64,000 bases of DNA from Schistocerca nitens (GCF_023898315.1 NC_064619.1:349256650-349320649), one strand, 5' to 3'. Numbered from the stretch's first letter, positions 10,675-20,745 are shown. Notes: generated by a model from the sequence alone, not told the origin. Program-made: numbers and translations.

Positions 10675-13095
10675 TCATTGCCTATTGTCTCTTTGTTGGC
10701 GCGCGTCGTTATTGGGATTTGGAGACCTAACTTCTACAAATTCACCGTGACGAGAGGGCCCTGCCCTGTTTAAATCCCGCCAGTTCTGATGCAATTCAGG
10801 TCTGTCGTTACGATCACATCGTCTGTCGTCATGTTGGTAGTTCCTGTAGTTTCTTTCTTGTCGGTTAAGTGGTGGAGAATTTCTCCCTGAATCGTAACTG
10901 CGCGCTGGACCGTTGCGTCTAAAGTTATTCTGTCTCCCGTAATAATAATTATTTTGGTTCCCATATTGTCTGTTTCTCTGATTGTCTCTGTAATAGTCAT
11001 TACCGCGGAGAGGTGATCTTTCCCTGTAATTATTACTACTCTGCCAACGGTTGTCATACGGGTGGTGTCTGTTTTGGTCACGATTTACGTTATAAGAATA
11101 GCCTTGTCGTGTATTATTTCTGTCATCGTGGAATTGTGACAGATGTGACCTGTAATTGTTGTGCTCCTGTTCTCGCGTTCCGCGATTGTCAGTGTCAATT
11201 TCCAGTTCTTGTAACAGTCCCTGAAAAGCTTCAATGTCGTCTTTGCAACGTCCTGCTAAAATAATATGCCGTAAATGTTCAGGTAATTTGATTAAGCAAA
11301 TGCGGATGAGTTCTGAGGGGCTGTATGGGTTTGAAAGATACTGATTCTTATGCAACATGTCTTCAAAATATTTCATAAGACTGGAAAATTCAGATTGTTC
11401 GATACGTTTCATCATTATGATGCTATGTTTTACTCGGTCTTGTGTAGCTTGAGACCAATACGCTGAGAGGAAGGCATGATAAAATTCTCCTTCACTGTGA
11501 CAATCGTGAATGACCGATCGCATTCTTACAGCTGGTTCATTCTCCAAGTAGCCACACATAAATTCTAACCTGTGCTCCAATGACCAGTTGGGAGGAAAAC
11601 AATGAGAGAATTGATGGAGCCACGCTTGTGGATGAATGTCGTTGGCAGAATTCTTAAACGTTTTGAATTTACGTGTAGTAATGAACAGCTTATAGTCAAA
11701 ATCATCGTGTCGGAGAGTAGCATATCGGTCATTGTTACGTCGTGTCGGCGGTTCCATCTCAAAATCCAATGCGCCTTGCCAATTCCTTTCATAATTTCCG
11801 AAATGTCCTGTGTTATTATTTTGTGGTTGTTCCGTATTTCTATGTCCCTCTTCCCGTACTGGAGCGCGAGTGTCCTCTGAAATATGTAATTCTTGTATTA
11901 CCTGCGTCAACTGATCTTGTACTTCCCGGATTTCTCTTTTGTACTGTGTATTGATTTGATTTTGATTTTGTTTGAATTTTCTAATTTGTTCACACTCTTC
12001 TGTGTCAGTGAAGGCTACAGGTCTTGTGTCATTCAGATCATCATTTACCTTTGTAGATAAGTTAGTGACCTGATCCGAAAGTTCGGCTACTTTCTCCGAT
12101 AGTGAACACATTTCCTCAGTGTGTTTTTCTGAACCAAGTTTCAGAGTATCCATTTGTGTTGAAATCGAATCTACTGTGTCCTTCAAGTTTTCCTGAGTTT
12201 TTGCAAGTTGCGTAACCGAATCGGTAGATGCAATTGAGTCAATTTTAGCCCACAAGGTCTCATGATTTTCATGAACAATGGTTTGCAGTTCTTTTATGGC
12301 TGCATCGTGATTCTGTAATGCATTTTCATGCCGCGAAAAAATAGCTTGAAAATGCTCACAAATTTGTGTTTTTACGTCATTACAGACTTTTTGACATTTC
12401 GATTCAATGTTATGTAACTCAGTAGTTAAATCTTCACGTGTTTGTTCAAGCGTGGTGTGAAGATTTTGTTCCATTGCATCTAACTGTTGCTGTGTTTGTC
12501 TCTGGTATTGTTCCATTGTGTCTAACTGTTGCTGTGTTTGTCTCTGATTTTGTTCCATTGTGTCTAACTTTCGAAGATTTTGTTCCATTGTGTCTAACTG
12601 TTGCTGTGTTTGTCTCTGATTTTGTTCCATTGTGTCTAATTTTTCAAGCTTTTGTCCCATTTGTTGCATTAATTGTAATAACAATGCACTGGTGTCTGGA
12701 ACATGTTCCTCAGTGCTTTTCGGCAGTGAATTTGCACCGGAAACATTCACATTTTGACAAGCAGAAAATGTGTCTTGACTTATTTGAGAAAACGGTGAGG
12801 ATCCAAAACCTGAATCTACAGTATTTGCGAGATCGTGTCGTGTCATTTCGGATTCCTGAGGCGAGCTATTGCCGAACGATCGATCGATAATGCTTTCCTG
12901 CTCACTAATTGTTTCACTGCCTACGCCATTGTTTGCCGCCCGCTCCATTTCCCTATGCACAATTACCAAATTACTACTTTGAACATCAGTTAATTCATTA
13001 CTCGGTGGCGCTAACACTCTGCTTTCGTTTTCACTGTCATTTCTCAGTTTACTTTGGAGCCTAGTATTACGTTTTTCACACGCCATTATTCTCAC
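10675..13095 (-). CDS. gag: Ty3 Gag, 806 aa, intact
   Basis: An uninterrupted 806-codon frame. Residues ~1-140 are Ser/Glu-rich. Residues ~140-400 are a long predicted coiled coil that includes an internal repeat (LDTMEQNQRQTQQQ, about 151-215). Residues ~480-640 look like a capsid, with NEPAVRMRS, SAYWSQATQDRVK and SLMKYFEDML. Residues ~670-806 are a basic Tyr/Asn/Arg-rich tail. No CCHC zinc knuckle is visible, so RNA binding probably rests on the Arg-rich tail. The start could be the first ATG (13095) or the fourth codon (MACEKRN). Gag ends in TGA at 10675-10677, and the protease follows in the same frame. The C-terminal part recurs at 39282 in the second copy. Confidence 0.88.
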   Translation of the reverse strand: MRIMACEKRNTRLQSKLRNDSENESRVLAPPSNELTDVQSSNLVIVHREMERAANNGVGSETISEQESIIDRSFGNSSPQESEMTRHDLANTVDSGFGSSPFSQISQDTFSACQNVNVSGANSLPKSTEEHVPDTSALLLQLMQQMGQKLEKLDTMEQNQRQTQQQLDTMEQNLRKLDTMEQNQRQTQQQLDTMEQYQRQTQQQLDAMEQNLHTTLEQTREDLTTELHNIESKCQKVCNDVKTQICEHFQAIFSRHENALQNHDAAIKELQTIVHENHETLWAKIDSIASTDSVTQLAKTQENLKDTVDSISTQMDTLKLGSEKHTEEMCSLSEKVAELSDQVTNLSTKVNDDLNDTRPVAFTDTEECEQIRKFKQNQNQINTQYKREIREVQDQLTQVIQELHISEDTRAPVREEGHRNTEQPQNNNTGHFGNYERNWQGALDFEMEPPTRRNNDRYATLRHDDFDYKLFITTRKFKTFKNSANDIHPQAWLHQFSHCFPPNWSLEHRLEFMCGYLENEPAVRMRSVIHDCHSEGEFYHAFLSAYWSQATQDRVKHSIIMMKRIEQSEFSSLMKYFEDMLHKNQYLSNPYSPSELIRICLIKLPEHLRHIILAGRCKDDIEAFQGLLQELEIDTDNRGTREQEHNNYRSHLSQFHDDRNNTRQGYSYNVNRDQNRHHPYDNRWQSSNNYRERSPLRGNDYYRDNQRNRQYGNQNNYYYGRQNNFRRNGPARSYDSGRNSPPLNRQERNYRNYQHDDRRCDRNDRPELHQNWRDLNRAGPSRHGEFVEVRSPNPNNDARQQRDNRQ

Positions 13096-13387
13096 AATAT
13101 TTCACACGACAACACAGAAAAGCACAATTTGAAGAGCAAAAATAAGAGGACACATTAACATAGCACTGAAAATAATATGTAGTTAATTGCAGCTGCGAAA
13201 TACTTGGTGCAAATCTACATGCATACCACAACTGTTTTACTGTACAACAATGAAAGACTGCAACTACAAAGGAGATTTTCTCTACAAGTACGCGCTAGCA
13301 ATAAACAAAAGCTACACTAATTACAAAAAGTACAAGAAAAAAAATCAGAAGATTCCAGTGAGGTATCCTCGGCTAAGGGTCGACATA
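13096..13387 (-). other. Ty3 leader / primer-binding region
   Basis: The 292 bp between the 5' LTR and gag contain no ORF of note. On the minus strand the LTR end (...GACGTTTCA) is followed by TATGTCGACCCTTAGCCGAG. A canonical primer-binding site starting TGG within a few bases of the LTR is not seen, so the primer is either unusual or I cannot recognise it. Confidence 0.6.
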
Positions 13388-13696
13388 TGAAACGTCCCCT
13401 TTTGAACAATTTTACACGACTGTCCTTAAACTGACGCACAATATTTTTTAGCGCAACGCAATCTGACTTTCAATAATCTCTACAAGAGAATGGCCCTGAC
13501 TAACATTAACCTGTACTTTTCACAAATCACTTACCTCACAATAATCTTGGTTACTCCCACTACTGCAATACAGATTGCGCCCCTACTGCCACCTAAATAA
13601 AACATTCAAACTATGGAAGGCACTAACTACTGATAGGGATAGTTAGCAAATGAAAGATATTAATAGAGAACAAACAATGTATTTGCCTTGATATCA

Positions 13697-13697
13697 T

Positions 13698-13766
<69 letters not shown>
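13697..13766. repeat. (CA)n(TA)n microsatellite left of mariner
   Basis: A short CA run grades into about 28 TA units directly against the mariner terminus. Together with the run at 14521-14602 it forms the split target of the mariner, which integrates at TA. Translations rich in alternating Ile-Tyr come from this repeat and are not proteins. Confidence 0.95.
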
Positions 13767-13768
<2 letters not shown>

Positions 13769-14518
13769 GAGGGCCGTTCAGAAAGTAACCTCCAGTTGAT
13801 TTAAAAAAATACACCAAGTTCAATAAAAATATTTTAATATATACATCTTACAACTACATCTTTGCACTATTTTTCTACATAGTCTCCATAGCGATTGAGG
13901 CACTTATCGTATCTCTTCACAAGCTTTGAAATTCATTCTGCATAAAAATCACCCGCTTGTGCCTGGAGCCAGCCTGTGACCGCATCTTTGAGCTCTTCGT
14001 CGTCATCAAACCGCTGTGACCCGAGCCATTTCTTCAAATGCATGAAGAGGTGATAATCACTTGGCGCCAGGTATGGGCTGTAAGGTGGATGGTTGATAAC
14101 GTCCCACTTGAAGGACTCAAGAAGGGCCGTTGTTCTGCAAGCAGAGTGAGGACGGGCGTTATCGTGCAAAAAAACCATACCGGAAGTCAGCATACCACGG
14201 CGTTTGTTCTGTATAGCCCGTCGTAACTTTTTTATTGTTTCACAGTGCACGTCTTGATTAATGGTCGTACCAGCGGTTTGATGACGACGAAGAGCTCAAA
14301 GATGCGTTAACAGGCTGGCTCCAGGCACAAGCGGGTGATTTTTATGCAGAAGGAATTTCAAAGCTTGTGAAGAGATACGATAAGTGCCTCAATCGCTATG
14401 GAGACTATATAGAAAAATAGTGCAAAGATGTAGTTGTAAGATGTATATATTAAAATATTTTTATTTAACTTGGTGTATTTTTTTAAATCAACCGGAGGTT
14501 ACTTTCTGAACGGCCCTC

Positions 14519-14521
<3 letters not shown>
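13766..14521. mobile_element. Fold-back mariner with duplicated 3' ends
   Basis: The two outer ~250-bp arms (13766-14015 and 14271-14521) are inverted copies of one another, both starting TACGAGGGCCGTTCAGAAAG from the outside. Each arm holds the mariner 3' terminus plus the transposase C-terminal coding end (ending ...WLQAQAGDFYAE). The ~255-bp middle (14016-14270) holds the adjacent catalytic part once, on the minus strand. The element therefore consists of a mariner 3' half plus a second, inverted 3' end that replaces the 5' half. It lacks the N-terminal DNA-binding domain, so it can only move in trans. Confidence 0.85.
13933..14250 (-). pseudogene. mariner transposase C-terminal half
   Basis: The 105-codon minus-strand frame contains FLHDNARPHSA and HPPYSPYLAPSDYHLF, the second and third catalytic blocks of a D,D34D mariner transposase, then the conserved C-terminal helix region. 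The N-terminal helix-turn-helix half and the first catalytic Asp are missing. Its 3' end is repeated in inverted orientation at about 14276-14420. Confidence 0.85.

Positions 14522-14602
<81 letters not shown>
14521..14602. repeat. (TA)n microsatellite right of mariner
   Basis: About 40 AT units run from the right mariner end to resumed LTR sequence (CAGTTCATGACA). It is longer than the left-hand run, so the two halves have expanded independently since the insertion. Confidence 0.95.
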
Positions 14603-14605
<3 letters not shown>

Positions 14606-14833
14606 TTCATGACAAATTACAAAACTCCGCCATCTCTCTCCCCACATCCACCACTGCTGGCGGCTCACCTCCAACTGCGCAACGCTACGCGCTGTTCACA
14701 GCCAGCTGCCTAACACTACAATGGCGAGTATTACAACAACGCAAAGCAGCCACAGACTGCACACAGCACAGCCAGTGATTTTCATACAGAGGTGGCGTTA
14801 CCAAAAAAAACCTAAACAGCCTACTTACAGTAC

Positions 14834-15340
14834 TGTATTTTTTTAGTGTCTTCGTCGCGGTCGTTGTCATGGGTCTGGTTTTCCAAACTGTGAGGCCCTT
14901 CTCCCCTTTAATCTTTGGTCCGTATATGTAAATTTGCAAGCTCTCAGTTTCCTCTTCCAGTACCAGCCTCACAACTGCATATGATACACGTGGTTTACCC
15001 TTTACCTAAATGTTACATTCTGTCTTCCTCTTTCTACGTGGTCGTATAGGTTTTGAAGACAATGAAATGTCGTTGTGGAAGTTTTGGGTACGAGATGTCG
15101 TCGTACAGTCTCTCTAACTGCTTCTTCATCATCTGAAGGGAGAAATTCAGGATCGTCATTTGAAGTGTGTTCTGATTCCGAACTGGAACGTTCTTCTACT
15201 TCAGTATCACAATCTCCGTCCCCTAGCAGTGATTCAACTTCAGAGGCAAAGTCATCATCTGAAAAAGGTTTTGTCAATTGTGCTAACATTTCATCATCCG
15301 TATAGAATCGCTTTTCCCCCTTAGAATCCATTCTGGCCAT
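14834..15340 (-). pseudogene. piggyBac transposase remnant, N-terminal part
   Basis: The minus strand encodes an acidic, Ser-rich N-terminus (MARMDSKGEKRFYTDDEML..., then SSSESEHTSNDDPEFLPSDD), typical of piggyBac transposases. A second frame (GEKGLTVWKTRP...TKTLKKYS) leads up to the insertion point of the Ty3 element. The protein then resumes at 2661 on the other side. GTAC at 14830-14833 is the right target duplication. A probable start codon is at 15340. I could not identify convincing terminal inverted repeats outside 635 or 15340. Confidence 0.8.
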
Positions 15341-17180
15341 AGTAGGAACACCTGCATTGGAAGACAGTATAATTTATCAACCGATAATCTGGGTAAACTA
15401 AAGATTCTATTTACGTAAAGAAAACGTGAACAAGTCAAAAGAGGGGCACTCTAAGATAAAATACGGACTACACTGACAAGCACACCAAGGGCTCTGAGAA
15501 CTAGATACTGACATACGTTCAACCACATCATAGGCGTCCCAGGCCTAGGGACAATTTACATGTAAGCCACACTATAGGTCTCGGAGGCCTAGTTGTGTAC
15601 GTGAACGGGCCGACAGAGACGGAAGTATTGTGCACTGTACACTAGTTCAGAGACAACTACCTAGAGGAGACTTACATGAGAGTCATGCCCATCCAGCTCT
15701 ATTGGAGCAGGATTAGACAGGTCTTCAGAGGCACATGGTGTGGCTGGCGGGGCTAAATTTAGGAGGTGATTTTCTCAAAAAAGGTGTTGGGAGTCTGTGG
15801 AGAAGTGTGTCGAACCAAAGTATCTTAAATTTGTAAATATGTTATCTTATTAATTACTTGTTCGACAAAAGTAGTTTTTAGGTAGTATTTTGTTTAACGC
15901 ACTACTTCCTGGTGTTGTCCATCATCAGCGGCGTCTGTAACACACAAAGGACACAACTTTCTTATAGTGAGTTAATTACAACCTATACTCTAGAGTTTTG
16001 TGTACTGTGATTTTTCAGGTCATTATAATTCGATTTCCCTTATATGTAATGTTCCGTAGCGTGTCCCAATGACAACATTTCCTAATGTTCATGTCATAAT
16101 GCTGTTAATTTATATACACATTTATATAATTAGTAAAAGTAATTCTTTTACAAAATACATGCAGTTGCTGTTCATGCACGGACTACTTTTAATGTACATC
16201 ATAGAATACGTGTATATTACGCTATTTTTATTTTGTATTATCTCTATTAGGAAAAGAAGGATATATTTTTCGATTAAGGTACACTAAAGCATTTTTCAAT
16301 GAACTCTTTGTTTTTTAGATCAGTCTATTTGTTTAAAATAATGTCTAGATGTTTAGTTACATATGTGAAAGTTACTATGTCTTCCTAAATATTTAGTTAG
16401 CTGACTTTGTCGACATTATTTAGGATCGATTGGAATTGTGTGATGTCGCTAGCTGTATGGTTTCGTTCTTGTAAGTAGGTAGTAAACGAACACAGATTCG
16501 TGCCAGTTTGGATCGGATGTTCTTTAAATCATTCTACGTTGTGCGTAAGCGACGTGTCGAATATGAGCTAACCGGTATTTCTCAGGCGTTCCCCTTGTCA
16601 AAGCGGTAACGTAACGGTACGTTTGAACCACTTGCCAAACAACGTTCGCTGTCAGTATCAGAAACCTATACTGTATTGAAACTGGATAATTTTTGATAAA
16701 TCTGCTTCTCAAAATTATTTACATTTAACTTTTTCTTCCTTTGTAATTTGATGATGTACCACAATCACCTATAGCCGTTTACGTTCCTTTTGGCAGCAGC
16801 CGAAGCTACTTCCTAAACATGTATATTAAGCAATGTAAGTGGTTTTATTTCTGAGATATTCACAATGGTCAGGGACTTATAGAACAAATTTATTGGCGTT
16901 AATAATGTGTTTTATTACATTGTGGTCAAGATCGACTTCCGCGTTCTTAGTTTTGAAGTGCATATTCAGAGATCTGATTTCACCAGGCCAAAATTGGGGT
17001 CGAATGTTAGCCTACCTCCAAAGCACCGGCGTACAGAATGGGTTAAAAGAGTTGGCAAAACTAATTATGTGCAAGCGAATGCGGTGTAGATGGAACGCTT
17101 TGTTATCGGTGCAAACCTCTGTTTTACGACGCTGAGCCACTGACATTCCCAGACACGGACGCGGTACATACACGTTCTTG
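15341..17180. other. No gene recognised
   Basis: Mostly AT-rich, with only short ORFs that match nothing I know. It includes the presumed 5' flank of the piggyBac element. Two imperfect copies of an ATAGG...AGGCCTAG motif lie at about 15532-15555 and 15573-15595 and could be sub-terminal repeats of that element. Confidence 0.5.
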
Positions 17181-17480
17181 GAGGTTCGTATTACTTGGCT
17201 GCTGATCGATCGCGACCAGCGGCAACGGGCTGGGCCGGAACTGGCCGTAGCCGGGGCCGACGGCGTGACCCGGCGGCTCGGGTAACCGGAAGCCGGCCGC
17301 GTCCTCAGGTTACGCACTGCAGGGGCTGCGCGGCGCTGGCGGCGGACGCTGTTTGCCCTGCGTTACCTCGCGCGAAACCCCGCAACCAACAACAAGTGTT
17401 CAAGTTCAGCGCTGTGGTCGCCGCCGCGCCGCACTGCGCCGCGTCTACCCGCCGGCAAGTGAGAAACCACACAACGGCGC
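17181..17480. other. CpG-rich GC island
   Basis: About 300 bp are conspicuously GC- and CpG-rich (CGATCGCGACC, CGCCGCCGCGCC and similar) in a generally AT-rich window. A 132-codon plus-strand ORF crosses it but is dominated by Arg/Ala/Pro from base composition and matches no family. It could be a promoter/first exon of a host gene, or LTR-like promoter sequence. No TATA box or start context settles this. Confidence 0.5.
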
Positions 17481-17914
17481 ACCGAAAGTTCTCTGAAAGC
17501 TGTCTGCCGGAAATAAGAGCTGCTCTCCAGGAGTGGAGGGAGCAATATGCTGAACAATGTACACTCCTGACCTTTAAAACTGCGTTACCATAAAAGTCAG
17601 AAAAAAATAACTGTTAATTAATGTGGTTTTACTTTACAAAAGATCAAGTTCTCAACCTTTCTGAGAACATAACTTCTGAATGACATCAGACGTCATCCAA
17701 TAAGTGCGTCAATATTTAGTAGCCTATTAAACACTGTATAAAATAAACACTCTTAATACTAAACTGACAAATAATTTATGAAAGTTACCGGTCGAGCAAT
17801 TGAGATTCAGGCGTTTTCGGCATTTTTCGCTAAACCAAGAAATAATGAGTTAATTGCGTCTTTGGTTATGTTTATTTGATGTCCGTCATTGCAAGTCGTA
17901 AGTCATGAGCAAAA

Positions 17915-18111
17915 ATGATTCAACTGGCTCTGATCACTATGGGACTTAACTTCTGAGGTCATCAGTCCCCTAGAACTTAGAACTACTTAAACCTAACTAA
18001 CCTAAGGACATCACATACATCCAAGCCCGAGGTAGAATTCGAACCTGCGACCGTAGCGGTCGCTCTGTTCCATACTGTAGCGCCTAGAACCGCTCGGCCA
18101 CCACGGCCGGC
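17915..18111 (-). repeat. tRNA-derived SINE
   Basis: Full-length minus-strand copy of the window's SINE. The head, with A-box region GGCCGAGCGGTTCTAGGCGC and B-box-like GGTTCGAATTC, is at the right. The body ending GTGATCAGAGCC and a short poly-T/A-rich tail are at the left. Several substitutions relative to the copy at 53908 suggest an older insertion. Confidence 0.9.
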
Positions 18112-18138
18112 TTCATATCTTAACTTTTGTTTTCATTC

Positions 18139-18856
18139 TATGAGGGTTGCCCAGAAAGAAGTGCTCCGCATATTTTTCTCAGTTCGGAAACAATACTACG
18201 AATGCGAAACGTTACGTATGTATTATTGGAAGTCTCCTGAGTTAGTGCACCAAGTTTCCGTCACTTCCGACGGATAGCGTAGCATAGCTGCAGGACAGTT
18301 TCAAAATGGCGTGTGTAGGTGATATACGTTGCAAGCAACGGGCCGTCACTGAATCTCTCTCTGCAGAGAAGGAAAGTGAGGAATAATCACAAATGCTTGT
18401 GCAAAGTCTATGGAGCATCCGCTGTCGACAGAAGCATAGTTAGTCCCTAGGCATGTAGTGCGAGATCATCAGAAGGTGGCTCTCGGCGGAGATTTGCACC
18501 GGTTGGGGAGACCATCCACGGCTGTCACACCTGACACACCTGTACTAGCACCTCGGACTTCCACTTGTTTGGGCCATTAAAGGATGCCATTCGTGAAAGA
18601 CATTTTGAGGACGATGAGGAGGTGATTCTCACAGTGAAGCACTGGCTCCGCCACCAGGGCAAGGAATGGTACCGACAGGGCATACAAGCCCTTTTTTCGC
18701 GATTGAGGGAGGCCATAGAACGGGATGGAGATTACGTGGAAAAATAGGGTGTGTAGATAAAACAGCATTCTTTCGTGTGTGTAATTCTCATTGTGATCAA
18801 GAAAGAATTGTTGAAGGAAAAAGTGCGGTGCATTACTTACTGGCCAACCCTTCGTA
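18139..18856 (+). mobile_element. Internally deleted mariner
   Basis: About 718 bp bounded by imperfect inverted termini (TATGAGGGTTGCCCAGAAAG and, inverted on the right, TACGAAGGGTTGGCCAGTAA). The left part encodes a mariner N-terminus from ATG 18306 (CKQRAVTESLSAEKESE). The right part encodes only the C-terminal end. The central catalytic region is deleted, as in non-autonomous mariner derivatives. Confidence 0.8.
18565..18747 (+). pseudogene. mariner transposase C-terminal end
   Basis: The 61-codon frame (FGPLKDAIRERHFEDDEE... to DYVEK stop) is the conserved C-terminus of mariner transposases, immediately after the DFHLF block. The first two catalytic Asp blocks are missing because of the internal deletion, so this is a fragment. 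Confidence 0.8.
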
Positions 18857-19999
18857 CCATAGCCGAATATCTACTTCCACACCTGCAGGGTTGTGGCCAA
18901 TAGAATCGGTATTCTCAATTGTTCCTTCAATAATAGTAGCTACGAACCACCGGCCTTTCTCTAAAATGATACAAGTTCCGTTTCATGAAAATATGTTTAT
19001 AATGTGTTGCCTTTTTGAAACTCAAGAAACTGTACTTTTGCTCGAACATCGTTGTCTGAAAATATTCGTTGATGCGCAGAAACTGATCTTGGAGCCCAGA
19101 TATTTACTTTCTTATTTTACAGATCAGAAACATACTGGCTATTGCATTTCATATCGATGACGACTCATAACCACTACCACTAGATGAAGAGCAAAAGAAG
19201 TAAATTTTAGAGCACAATAAGACTGAATAAGTTTTAAAAATGAAATTTTCATTTCATATGAAACTGAAAGCTTAGAGTTCGTGTCACCAACTTTAATTCA
19301 TGACAGTAAGACATGGTCTTTTAACACGAAGACCATTCAGACTAAGCGTGGCTCAGTTATTTAATATAGTGTATAGGTTAAACATGATGAGCTTAATTTT
19401 TTTATTTATTTCTCTGCTGACTGTGATGTCCAGTTAATGGGTTACAGTTTCAAATGAATTGTGGTACTGGAATGTGCTGTTTAGAGCCTAATGTTCTGTA
19501 ATATTTTACTGCATGATTTCATACACTAGAATAATCGAGCTTCTGGCAGCGGCTCAAGTGGAGAATTGTACCGCAATAGATTTGACTTCATGTTCGAATT
19601 TGTATGAGTTCACTTAGCCACTGCTTGCCACCGAATCCTAGGTTGAGTGACATATGAAGGGGTGAGAATGACATAATCCAAAGCCACAAAATGTAAATTT
19701 TTCAGGGGAGCATTTTAAAACTTCGAATAACTCCTTAAATCATATTTCAACTTTTCGGGTTTTTTGACAAAACTAGTCTATTTCTGTAATGTGTTAATAT
19801 ACATGTTTGCATAGTCATATTGTGAACAAAGTTAAACATTATTAATAAAGAAATATTTTATCCCTTGGTGACACAAAATTGGGCTTTGGCCTGTCTCATA
19901 CTAACTTTACACAAGGCTTACAAAAATTTGTACATCAGTATACAACATAACTTACAATCACAGTCACTGCAGTGTTTCACACAATATAGCCAATATCTA
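18857..19999. other. No gene recognised
   Basis: AT-rich, without ORFs of note. The part nearest 20000 would be the 3' untranslated and downstream region of the decayed minus-strand gene that ends there. I see no terminal inverted repeat. Confidence 0.5.
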
Positions 20000-20743
20000 T
20001 CACCTCTGTTTCATTTTCATCCCTTTGTTCCTTTGACTCATCAGACTATTGAAGTATCCCTTCGAAACATCTGGTACGTATGGCATTAATGACATAACAC
20101 CTACGAGTTTTTTGTCACAGATTGGAATGGGCTTTAAGTACTTCCTTGAGAGCTGGAACGGATTACTCTCCTGATGTGCTCGTCCCTTTTTAGTGATATT
20201 TACAGTTCTGAATTCCTCAAATTCAGTATACTGATACTTCACTTTTAAATGTGATGGCATTCCTTCATCAAAACGAAAACCTGTCGCTTCAGAAAATCGG
20301 AACTGAGATCCATCATCATGTTTGTTCTTTTTTGCAATATTTATCTGCAGGGGTGTGAGATCTATGAAGTCTGCTTGCTTTATTTTCACGACTGAAAATG
20401 GCTTATTCTTGTACGATTCTTTGGTGACTGTAGCCCAATAATGAGGGGTTTACACAGTGGGGTTTCTGTTGTTTACGTGCTTCTCAATTCGACCGAAACC
20501 TCGGTCACAGTGCATTCGTGTGTGTCCAACTTGAGTAAACCAATGTTCAATGGCCTTAAATTTTCCTGAACGCACTAGTGATCTCTCTAGTGCAAGAATT
20601 GCCCAATTTTTGCCTTGGCCTCTGCAATTATCACTAATAATGTGAAGAATGTTTGCCTGAAAGTTGTATTTCTAAGAATTTTATCAGACAGCTTTCTATC
20701 TCATCAGATCCACGCTTTGCTTCATCTTCACTCCACACGAACA
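20000..20743 (-). pseudogene. DDE-like multi-exon gene, 3' coding part
   Basis: Resuming after the Tc1 insertion, the minus strand encodes WSEDEAKRGSDEIESCL, a frame change, then ISDNCRGQGKNWAI, KAIEHWFTQVGHTRMHCD and RGFGRIEKHV. A long C-terminal part with KYQYTEFEEFRTVN and KKLVGVMSLMPYVPD follows, ending at a stop near 20000. DNCxGQ-KN and the HxxxDRxFGxIEK block recur in a large set of insect proteins annotated only as uncharacterised. The pattern (acidic residue in FDLQ upstream, then DNC, then D/E) fits an RNase-H-fold nuclease. Frameshift and stops mark it as dead. Confidence 0.65.
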
Positions 20744-20745
20744 TA

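Larger units (their letters stand above)
2662..14829 (-). mobile_element. Complete Ty3-type LTR retrotransposon (12.2 kb)
   Basis: An element with LTRs that read TGTAAGTAGGCTG...GGGGACGTTTCA on the minus strand, flanked by GTAC duplications. On the minus strand the order is 5' LTR (13388-14829, enlarged by a nested mariner), leader, gag (10675-13095), protease-RT-RNase H-integrase (7310-10674), a 4.1-kb region without coding capacity, and 3' LTR (2662-3195). The order RT, RNase H, integrase is that of Ty3/gypsy elements. No env-like ORF is visible. Gag is open but pol has stop codons and a frameshift, so this copy is probably not autonomous. It lies inside a piggyBac transposase remnant. Confidence 0.93.
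13388..14829 (-). repeat. 5' LTR of Ty3 element, split by nested mariner
   Basis: LTR sequence occupies about 13388-13697 and 14603-14829 and matches the 3' LTR at 2662-3195 on both sides. Between them lie a CA/TA microsatellite and a mariner-derived fold-back element. The second Ty3 copy has only a short ATCATATATATAGCAG at the equivalent point (about 35184), showing the pre-insertion state of the microsatellite. Confidence 0.92.

Noticed and set aside
12438..12890. 150-codon plus-strand ORF with repeated FVPLCLTVAVFVSD
   Set aside because: Antisense of the coiled-coil repeat in gag; the repetition comes from the minus-strand coding repeat.
13623..13823. ORFs encoding alternating Ile-Tyr at 13623-13823 and 14470-14778
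   Set aside because: They translate TA microsatellites and mariner termini; not proteins.
17195..17593. 132-aa Arg/Ala-rich ORF in the CpG-rich block
   Set aside because: Composition follows GC content; no domain, and no homologue that I recognise.
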